Assembly (NCBI GenBank): GCA_002339125.1
Contig: DDJQ01000043.1
Location: 9,819 to 40,207 of the forward strand
Source of the DNA: Alteromonadaceae bacterium UBA2620
GTDB lineage: Bacteria > Pseudomonadota > Gammaproteobacteria > Enterobacterales > Alteromonadaceae
Direction: 5' to 3'
Length of the DNA stretch: 30,389 bases
Shown: positions 8,229 through 14,274 of the stretch, piece after piece
Layout: each line of letters begins with the position of its first letter
Numbering within the stretch: the first letter of the stretch is position 1
Program-made: the position numbers and the translations under genes
The notes under the pieces: generated by a model
What the model was told of the DNA's origin: nothing
The model's input: the letters and a program-made list of their open reading frames with translations, nothing else
The model's database searches: none

Positions 8229-9005
8229 ATGGAACGTTATCTGATCCCCAGTGTTAACCATGCTTGTCAGATTTTCAGAACCCTGGCCAATGCGCCGGAG
8301 GGGATGACCATGCACGAGATGGAGGTGGCGCTGGAGTTACCTCGTACCACGTTGTTCAGGTTGCTGCGCACCCTGTGCAATGAGCAGATGCTGGAAAAAC
8401 GGGGCAAACGCTACTTTTGCGGTACTGACCTGATGAAGCTCGGGTTACACATTATCAACTCCGACAGAATGCACCAGTTGGCGATCCCGCACATTCAGCG
8501 CCTTGCGCTGAAAAGCGGCCACACAGCCCATCTGGCAGTACCCAATAACGGCAGTATTCTGATTGTTGAAGTGGTGGACAGCCCTAATCCACTGATGGTT
8601 TCTAAGCGCCCCGGCGTGCAGGCTCAGCTGCATTGTTCGGCCGGCGGCAAAGTGTTTCTGGCGTTTCTGTATTACGACAACCTCGAGTTGATCCTGCAGG
8701 AACATCCCATGGAAAAACACACCGAATACACCATTACCGACATCGATAAACTCCGTGAAGAGCTCAAGCGAGTAGAAGCCTTGGGCTATGCGGTAGACGA
8801 GCGCGAGTACAATAAAGATGTGCGTTGTCTGGCGGTACCGGTGAGAGACAATCGCGGCGTAGTGGTGGCTTCTGTAGGCGTTACCGCACCTGCGGTGACC
8901 TTCCCCAAATCACAAATCCCGGCAGTAGCTGAGTTTGCCAAAGAAGCGGCCCGGGGCATTTATCGCGACACTTATCAGTTATCGGAAAAACGCCTGGGTG
9001 CATAA
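8229..9005 (+). CDS. kdgR: IclR-family transcriptional regulator, KdgR-like
   Basis: A 258-residue DNA-binding regulator. The N-terminal winged helix-turn-helix (about residues 8-70: VNHACQIFRTLANAPEGMTM, then LPRTTLFRLLRTL) is followed by an IclR effector domain (about 85-250) with HLAVPNNGSILIVEVVDS, a glycine/alanine-rich LHCSAGGKVFLAF and the end block PVRDNRGVVVASVGVTAPA. The KdgR group represses uronate-catabolic genes until 2-keto-3-deoxygluconate accumulates, and its position after kduD-kduI fits that role. The frame also opens at a GTG at 8223, but GGAAG gives good spacing to the ATG at 8229. A TATACT at 8194-8199 could give it its own promoter. The gene name rests on context, since IclR members look alike. 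Confidence 0.8.
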   Translation: MERYLIPSVNHACQIFRTLANAPEGMTMHEMEVALELPRTTLFRLLRTLCNEQMLEKRGKRYFCGTDLMKLGLHIINSDRMHQLAIPHIQRLALKSGHTAHLAVPNNGSILIVEVVDSPNPLMVSKRPGVQAQLHCSAGGKVFLAFLYYDNLELILQEHPMEKHTEYTITDIDKLREELKRVEALGYAVDEREYNKDVRCLAVPVRDNRGVVVASVGVTAPAVTFPKSQIPAVAEFAKEAARGIYRDTYQLSEKRLGA

Positions 9006-9007
9006 AC

Positions 9008-9032
9008 TGGCATTGGTTAATTACCAATGCCA
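9008..9032. terminator. Hairpin shared by two convergent genes, probable bidirectional terminator
   Basis: TGGCATTGGT (9008-9017) and ACCAATGCCA (9023-9032) form a perfect 10-bp stem with a 5-nt loop. The right arm includes the last codons of the minus-strand LruC gene. T-runs on both sides are short (TTTGTTG on plus, GTTTAT on minus), so termination strength is uncertain. Confidence 0.6.
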
Positions 9033-10637
9033 TTTGTTGCTGTTGTCTTCCCGTTTGGTGTTGTAAATACTCTGTGCGTTCTGGTTCAGATACCAGTTCT
9101 GTTTTGCAGAGCCGGACGACTCAACAAACGGAATAAATTCACTGTAACCACGACTGATATTGTGCCCCTCAATAAGTGGCAACCAGTCGGTTGAGAATAT
9201 CATCGCAAAAGGATAGCCATTTTCGTCGGTAAACTGAGCGTTGGCGTTATCACTGGCCTGATACCCGTAGGCAGTTCTGTCTGTAGCTAGGGCCTTACCT
9301 GGCAGGTGGACCTCATAGGCAAAAGTATTGTTATTGTCGCCCTCGCGGTGCACGAACAAATACGGATCGAAGGGTGGCTGCTCCGCAGCAGTGAAACTTA
9401 CCCCCTGGTCGAGCGCCACATTAAAGGTATATTTAGGACCCTGGACAAATTTGTCTTCTGTTTCGCAGTCTTTTTCCGTGTTGGTAAATTCGCAGCCTGC
9501 GGCAGGCGCAAAGATGATTTTGGTATCTTTAAATGCCTGTAAATCGAGCGGGCCGGAGAAGGTACGCTCACGGTTAACAAAATAGGGTGCGCTCGCTGAA
9601 GCGGGTGGCAGTCCGTCTGCGGTGGTAGCAAACATCGACTCGCTGATAACCCCCGATAATCCCGGCGTATTAATCCGTAAATGCCAGTCGTGGTTGAACG
9701 TCGCGCCACGCGTTATCAGCACCGCCTCGCCGCGCAGTTTGCTGACCTCTGAGTATTTATCGATGCCATATTCAACCCGGTAAGCCACAATTAAATCATT
9801 GAAGTCATAGTCTCCCAGATTGGGAAACAGATCTTCATAACCCACCAGATAATAGGTATCGGCCGACGGGTACGCTGTCCAGGCATACCATTCGTTGGTG
9901 TAGCCATCCTGGGTGAAACTGGGATCTTCTTCACGTAAATCAAACACGCCTGGTGCTTCGGCAACACCGGCTGCCTCAAGGTCAAGAAACCGAGCATCGA
10001 CAGCATCAACAACGGCAATGTCTTCAAAACCATTGGAATAGTCGTAAAACAGTTCCGGGTCGCCTAATCTGCCGTTTGTATTTAATAATTCTATGGTCAG
10101 GGTGACCTCACTGGCGGAGCTAAGGTCTATGCTAACGGGAAAGGTCAGAGTGGCGTCAAAATCAGCAGCAATGGTTGAGGTTCCACCCGTTAAGGTACTG
10201 GAGCCGCTACGGCCAAGTAATGTGTAGTAAAGGCTGCGCTCAGCCGCACTCTGATTACCCTCTGCCAGCAAATACCGGGTACGCGTGCTGTACTGGCTGA
10301 ATGTCTGTGTTTCACCATTAAGTGTTACGGTTAATACCGCCGATTTAATGGCAACGCCCTGACTTTCTGCTTTTTCGGTGCCATTGGCTGCTTCATTTAT
10401 ATCTACCGCAAACACCAGTTTACTATCATGCTCCTGACGCAGGGCTTCCAGTCGTTGCATGCGTTCTGCAACCGTGTCTCCCAATGCCGTTTCGTCGGCC
10501 AGGGTAATATCGCCAGTGCCATTAGACCGAATGACATCGCTTATCAGGTGAGACTGAGCAAAACAGGCAAATGTTAGTAACGTGCCAGCCAGAGTCAGGG
10601 CGGCGTGTTTTAAGAATTTACAGATGATAAAGCTCAT
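9021..10637 (-). CDS. Secreted LruC-domain protein
   Basis: A 538-residue exported protein of unknown function. A signal peptide is clear (hydrophobic residues 11-25, cleavage expected after CFA27). The diagnostic block is GYEDLFPNLGDYDFNDLIV at 266-284, typical of LruC/DUF4842 proteins, where the acidic D-Y-D-F-N-D pattern suggests Ca2+ binding. The rest is beta-rich with many T/S/D/N residues, as in surface or matrix proteins. No sorting tag is seen at the C-terminus (it ends NSNKWHW). The ATG overlaps the stop of the upstream lipoprotein gene (ATGA), with GGAGG 7 nt before it, so the two are cotranscribed and probably act together at the cell surface. Role in envelope or biofilm is inference. 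Confidence 0.82.
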   Translation of the reverse strand: MSFIICKFLKHAALTLAGTLLTFACFAQSHLISDVIRSNGTGDITLADETALGDTVAERMQRLEALRQEHDSKLVFAVDINEAANGTEKAESQGVAIKSAVLTVTLNGETQTFSQYSTRTRYLLAEGNQSAAERSLYYTLLGRSGSSTLTGGTSTIAADFDATLTFPVSIDLSSASEVTLTIELLNTNGRLGDPELFYDYSNGFEDIAVVDAVDARFLDLEAAGVAEAPGVFDLREEDPSFTQDGYTNEWYAWTAYPSADTYYLVGYEDLFPNLGDYDFNDLIVAYRVEYGIDKYSEVSKLRGEAVLITRGATFNHDWHLRINTPGLSGVISESMFATTADGLPPASASAPYFVNRERTFSGPLDLQAFKDTKIIFAPAAGCEFTNTEKDCETEDKFVQGPKYTFNVALDQGVSFTAAEQPPFDPYLFVHREGDNNNTFAYEVHLPGKALATDRTAYGYQASDNANAQFTDENGYPFAMIFSTDWLPLIEGHNISRGYSEFIPFVESSGSAKQNWYLNQNAQSIYNTKREDNSNKWHW

Positions 10638-11041
10638 AATGCCACCTCCACAATTTTCACCTGAGCGGTGTCGGTGGCAATGTCGTAGGCCAGATATTCC
10701 ACAGTGATAGTTTCTATGATTGTGGGAATATTCACGTTAACCGACTCCGTGTTACCGGCCTGGGATCTGCCAAGGTACAAGTCCTGTATTTTGTTATCCC
10801 ATGTGGCGGTGAGCTTAAAGTTAACCTGCCCGAATAAATCATCAGGTACGCTGAACGTTACGGTGTGTTGCACAAAATTACTGAAATCAAACTGGTTGGG
10901 CACATCAGCGATGGCGCCGCCGCCGACCTCTGCTGGTGGCGGGCTGGCCGGTGGGGGCGGTGGACTGCTGTTACTCTCTGAACCGCCGCCGCACCCAAAA
11001 AGCAGCAACAGTAAAGCGATTGCTGTGAGTTGTTTATGCAT
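10634..11041 (-). CDS. Proline-linker lipoprotein upstream of the LruC gene
   Basis: A 135-residue protein with a lipoprotein signal: hydrophobic LLLLLFGC with the lipidated cysteine at C17, followed by a GGGSESNSS tether and a proline-rich linker (SPPPPPASPPPAE, about residues 25-38). The remaining ~95 residues are beta-rich (QHTVTFSVPDDL, VNFKLTATWDNKI) and could be one Ig-like domain; I do not recognise a family. The absence of aspartate after C17 favours outer-membrane localisation. It is first in a two-gene operon, overlapping the LruC gene by 4 nt. Its AGAGG ribosome site is partly inside a perfect 10-bp hairpin in the leader (11043-11092), suggesting translational control. Confidence 0.8.
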   Translation of the reverse strand: MHKQLTAIALLLLLFGCGGGSESNSSPPPPPASPPPAEVGGGAIADVPNQFDFSNFVQHTVTFSVPDDLFGQVNFKLTATWDNKIQDLYLGRSQAGNTESVNVNIPTIIETITVEYLAYDIATDTAQVKIVEVAL

Positions 11042-11042
11042 C

Positions 11043-11092
11043 GCTACTACCTCTTAATAAAAAGAACGACATGATTCGTTTAAGGTAGTAGC
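11043..11092 (-). promoter_or_regulatory. Leader hairpin covering part of the lipoprotein gene's ribosome site
   Basis: On the minus strand, GCTACTACCT and AGGTAGTAGC are perfect 10-bp arms around a 30-nt loop, ending one base before the ATG of the lipoprotein gene. The AGG of the ribosome site lies in the right arm. An inner AACGA/TCGTT stem is also possible. Confidence 0.6.
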
Positions 11093-11160
11093 TGATTGCG
11101 AGTATCGCTTGCGCCTGGTAGCAGAAGTAAACTAAAGAATAACGCTGCCTGGGCTGAGCA

Positions 11161-11511
11161 TCAGTCCCTTTTTTCGGCGGGCAGCTCGCTGATATTCACG
11201 TGGTAGCGACTGAGTAACACACCCAGTAGCAGGAAGATAAGGCCAGCGATACTCATGGCGATTACCGCATGAAAAGTATGGCTGGTGAAGCGATCGGTAA
11301 CTTCTCTTATCACTTCACTGCGCAGCACGACTTTACTTTGCTTTAAGCCGAGGCGGGTATACTGCTCGTTTTGAATATCGTGCAGATTAAACAGGTAATC
11401 AGACGTACCTGTGGTCATAGATGAGACATAAAACGCCTGAATGAAAAGTAAAAAGCCGGCGGCGAAAAAGAAAGTACTGATCCCTTTGGTACTGATAGTC
11501 AGGTTCATCAT
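11161..11511 (-). CDS. Hypothetical two-helix membrane protein
   Basis: A protein of about 116 residues with two hydrophobic helices (STFFFAAGFLLFIQAFYVSS near the N-terminus, and AVIAMSIAGLIFLLLGVLL near the C-terminus) separated by a polar loop of about 55 residues rich in charged residues (KQSKVVLRSEVIREVTDRF). The ends are short, so the loop is probably periplasmic and the ends cytoplasmic. I do not recognise a family. The frame opens at a GTG at 11526, but AAGGAGG lies just before the tandem ATG ATG at 11511/11508, so translation starts there. It is monocistronic, divergent from the M28 peptidase gene; function cannot be given. Confidence 0.7.
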   Translation of the reverse strand: MMNLTISTKGISTFFFAAGFLLFIQAFYVSSMTTGTSDYLFNLHDIQNEQYTRLGLKQSKVVLRSEVIREVTDRFTSHTFHAVIAMSIAGLIFLLLGVLLSRYHVNISELPAEKRD

Positions 11512-11651
11512 AGTGCCTCCTTGCACTGTTTAACTAAATTGTTGCTCTGTTCCTGAGCCGAATGCGGCTAACCTTGCCGCTCATTAAATATAGTCTAAAA
11601 TCCGATAAATTCTCCAGTGCACTGAGCGCAAAAATACGCTTTTTATACAGG

Positions 11652-11705
11652 CTACCATAAGCGCCGCAAGTTTAAGGGTTTGAGCGGCGCGGCGTTATTG
11701 GGTAG
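11652..11705. repeat. GC-rich interrupted inverted repeat upstream of the M28 peptidase gene
   Basis: GCGCCGC (11661-11667) and GCGGCGC (11684-11690) form a perfect core stem with a 16-nt loop. Flanking CTACC-ATAA on the left and TTAT and GGTAG on the right extend the pairing after small bulges. It lies 25 nt before the gene start. No T-run follows on plus. The remainder of 11527-11729 shows no gene. Confidence 0.5.
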
Positions 11706-11729
11706 TCTCTGGTTAATTCACTTTTTCTT

Positions 11730-13355
11730 ATGAACAGCATGATAAAAACTCTCTTTTTAAGCAGCGCACTGCTTTGTAAGTTTGCCAGCCTCGCTGCTAC
11801 CCCAACTGATATCGGCAACAGCATTAATCTGGATAATTACCGGCAGGATGTGAAAACCCTTGCCAGTGATGAGTTTGAGGGGCGCGCACCGCTTTCCGTC
11901 GGCGAAACAAAAACCGTGGCGTATCTGGTAGAACAGTTTCGCGAGATGGGCCTGCAGCCAGCATTTGGTGATAGCTATATCCAGCCAGTACCGCTGGCCA
12001 AAATCACCGCCAGTCAGGACATGTCGTTATCTGTTGGAGATACCACTTTTACCAATGGCGAAGACTTTGTGGCTCGTACCGAGCGCATCACAGAGCAACT
12101 TACGTTGGATAACGAAGTGGTGTTTGTCGGCTATGGCATCAATGCGCCGGAATATCACTGGAATGATTATGCCGGGGTCGATGTTAAGGGAAAAACGGTT
12201 ATCGTGCTGGTTAATGATCCGGGCTTTACCTCTGGCGACAAGTCGTTCTTCAACGGCCAGGCTATGACCTACTACGGTCGCTGGACTTACAAATATGAAG
12301 AGGCCGCCCGCCAGGGCGCTAAGGCGGTGTTTATTGTTCATGAAACCATGGCGGCCGGTTATGGCTGGGGCGTAGTAAAAGCCGGTGGCACCACGGCAAA
12401 ATACACCCTGGTTGATAACAATAATAACCTGTCGAAAGTCGGTGTGATGGGCTGGCTGACACTGCGCGCGGCCGAAAAAATGTTGGCCGCCTCGGGTTTG
12501 GATTACCGGCAATTGAAAACGCAGGCGGGTAAGCCAGGCTTCACAGCCATCGGGCTGCAACAGCGCGCTAAACTTACACTGCGCAACACCATTGAACACA
12601 AGGCATCACAAAACGTTGCCGCGATTCTGCCCGGTAGCGAAGCGCAGGATGAATGGGTTGCCTTACATGCTCACTGGGATGGCCTGGGGAAAGGCACAGA
12701 GAATGGCCAGCAAGTGATCCTGAATGGTGCGGTGGATAATGCCTCTGGTGTAGCCGGTGTGTTGGAGCTTGCCAGAGTCTTTAAGCAAAAGGCCAAAGCA
12801 ACGCCCTTTAAACGTACGCTGATGTTTGGTGCCTTTACCGCCGAGGAAACCGGCCTAATTGGTGCAGAGCATTTTGCTAAACACCCCCCAGTGCCGGCTA
12901 AGGATATTGTCGCCTTCTTAAATATTGACGGCATGAACGTAAATGATGCCACACCTTATACGTTGCAATATGGTGAGAATGTCTCTGAACTGGAAGACTA
13001 TGTTGCCCGGGGGGCCAAAAGTCAGGGGCGTTTTGTTAAACCGGATCCGCGACCTCAGAACGGCCTGTTTTTTCGCTCCGATCATTTCGCGGCAGCCCGC
13101 CAGGGGATCCCGTCTTATTTATTTATGAGTCTGGGGGATACCGATCCGCAATTTATTGCCAGCCGTTATCATAAATCCGGTGATGATTACTTTGATAGCT
13201 GGTCATTAGGCGGGGTGGTTCAGGATCTGGATCTGATTGGGCAGATTATGGCTGAGCTTGCCAACAATGGGGACTGGCCCGGCTGGAAAGCCGACTCGTC
13301 CTTTAAAGAGGCGCGCATTGCTTCGGGCCGCGGGAACTCGTCTACCGAAGATTAA
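11730..13355 (+). CDS. Exported M28-family zinc metallopeptidase
   Basis: A 541-residue exported peptidase. An N-terminal signal peptide (about residues 1-23, MIKTLFLSSALLCKFASLAA) leads to a prodomain/PA-like insert (about 125-280, with VVFVGYGINAPEYHWNDYAG) inside an M28 catalytic domain. Expected metal ligands are present: H315 (HAHWDGLG, with catalytic D317), D336 (VDNASG), E373 (AEETG, with general base E372), D400 (NIDGMN) and H481 (YHKSGDDYFD). The family cleaves N-terminal amino acids or dipeptides; a role in periplasmic or extracellular peptide use is inferred. No good ribosome site is visible before either ATG (11730 or 11739). The stop overlaps the convergent ABM gene by 4 nt (TTAA). 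Confidence 0.9.
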   Translation: MNSMIKTLFLSSALLCKFASLAATPTDIGNSINLDNYRQDVKTLASDEFEGRAPLSVGETKTVAYLVEQFREMGLQPAFGDSYIQPVPLAKITASQDMSLSVGDTTFTNGEDFVARTERITEQLTLDNEVVFVGYGINAPEYHWNDYAGVDVKGKTVIVLVNDPGFTSGDKSFFNGQAMTYYGRWTYKYEEAARQGAKAVFIVHETMAAGYGWGVVKAGGTTAKYTLVDNNNNLSKVGVMGWLTLRAAEKMLAASGLDYRQLKTQAGKPGFTAIGLQQRAKLTLRNTIEHKASQNVAAILPGSEAQDEWVALHAHWDGLGKGTENGQQVILNGAVDNASGVAGVLELARVFKQKAKATPFKRTLMFGAFTAEETGLIGAEHFAKHPPVPAKDIVAFLNIDGMNVNDATPYTLQYGENVSELEDYVARGAKSQGRFVKPDPRPQNGLFFRSDHFAAARQGIPSYLFMSLGDTDPQFIASRYHKSGDDYFDSWSLGGVVQDLDLIGQIMAELANNGDWPGWKADSSFKEARIASGRGNSSTED

Positions 13356-13768
13356 TCGGCTGGCATTGCCATTTTGCTAAACAGTGTGGCCATGGTGCGA
13401 GCATCGATGGCCTGCATATCAATCAGCCGCAACGTTTGTACCATGTGCAGGGTGGCCTTTTTATACTTTAAAAAATGGGCGGTTTTAAGGTGTGACTCAT
13501 AAGCCTGCTGACTGGCGTATATCTCCAGGATCCGCACGGCGGTGGGGTTTTGTTCCTGTACCATAGGAAATATAGCGATGACGCCAGGTTCAAGCCGCAC
13601 CGAAGCCTCGGCTTCTTCGGTTAACAGGGCCAGGTATTCATCCAGGTGCTGCGGGTCAATGTCCAGCTCAGCGATGCGAATGATGCCAGGATAACCGGCC
13701 GCGCTGGCCTGAACGTGTGATATCGCTAACATTAGTCCGAGCAGTATTACACTGATCCAGGATTTCAT
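13352..13768 (-). CDS. Exported ABM-fold (quinol monooxygenase-like) protein
   Basis: A 138-residue protein with a signal peptide (residues 1-23, VILLGLMLAISHVQASAAG) followed by one ABM (antibiotic biosynthesis monooxygenase) ferredoxin-like domain: IIRIAELDIDPQHLDEYLAL, EPGVIAIFPMVQEQNPTAVR, EIYASQQAYESHLKTAHF. Cytoplasmic relatives such as YgiN oxidise quinols without cofactor, but this copy is predicted to be exported, which is less usual. Conserved H93 lies in the ESHLKTAHF helix. GAGGAG sits 7 nt before the ATG. It lies between the convergent M28 peptidase gene (4-nt overlap) and the minus-strand cupin/plsB unit 26 nt upstream, so it may be the distal gene of that unit. Substrate is unknown. 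Confidence 0.78.
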   Translation of the reverse strand: MKSWISVILLGLMLAISHVQASAAGYPGIIRIAELDIDPQHLDEYLALLTEEAEASVRLEPGVIAIFPMVQEQNPTAVRILEIYASQQAYESHLKTAHFLKYKKATLHMVQTLRLIDMQAIDARTMATLFSKMAMPAD

Positions 13769-13794
13769 TGCCTTCTCCTCTAACTGATGTTGCC

Positions 13795-14274
13795 TCAGCT
13801 CAAGGCGTTCCCCGGCCGCAGTGTTTTCATGCCGGACAGAAAAGCCGCCACAGCGTCGTCGCCCTCAGCCGGCGCCCAGTCGGCAAAGTCTTTATCGTCA
13901 GTCACTTCGTAGGGGCCTTGTTTTACCTCAACAAAAGTAACCGGCTGATTACACACAGTGGCATGCCAGGTGTTAGGAGGAATTTCCACCCCAAGGCAAT
14001 CACTGCCCGGACCCAGAGCAAGGCGCTCTGTGAGCACGCCGTGATCATCAAAAAATAACAGCTCCAGGCAACCGTCCACCACCATAAAGAATTCCCATTT
14101 GTGCGGCTGGCTGTGGCGATGGGGTCTTACATAAGAGTCGGGCAGCATACAGACAAACAGGCGCTGTACCGGCTGCTGGTAGTCGTCATGCACATTATGG
14201 TGTGCGCGGCGGCGCGGGCTGGCTTCCGCCCGAGCTCTTAGTTCACTGAGCAACTCAATATCAAACTTTTTCAT
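13795..14274 (-). CDS. WbuC-family cupin metalloprotein
   Basis: A 159-residue single-cupin protein. RRRAHHNVHDDYQQPVQRLF followed by PHRHSQPHKWEFFMVVDGCL is the WbuC-type signature; the first cupin motif carries the metal ligands H53, H55 and the glutamate of KWEFF. The second motif is the weaker PPNTWHATV. WbuC proteins are usually found in O-antigen clusters, with no firmly known reaction. Here the gene overlaps the end of plsB by 14 nt, pointing to coexpression with phospholipid synthesis. A role in envelope sugar or lipid chemistry is inference; a general sugar-binding or dioxygenase cupin is an alternative. Confidence 0.8.
   Translation of the reverse strand: MKKFDIELLSELRARAEASPRRRAHHNVHDDYQQPVQRLFVCMLPDSYVRPHRHSQPHKWEFFMVVDGCLELLFFDDHGVLTERLALGPGSDCLGVEIPPNTWHATVCNQPVTFVEVKQGPYEVTDDKDFADWAPAEGDDAVAAFLSGMKTLRPGNALS

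Noticed and set aside
10704..11057. A 117-codon plus-strand frame opposite the lipoprotein gene
   Set aside because: Its glycine/proline runs mirror the proline linker of the minus-strand lipoprotein, which has a clear lipobox and operon context.
12027..12599. A 190-codon open frame on the minus strand inside the M28 peptidase gene
   Set aside because: It lies fully within a gene with intact metal ligands and shows no domain, signal peptide or ribosome site; it is a shadow of codon bias.
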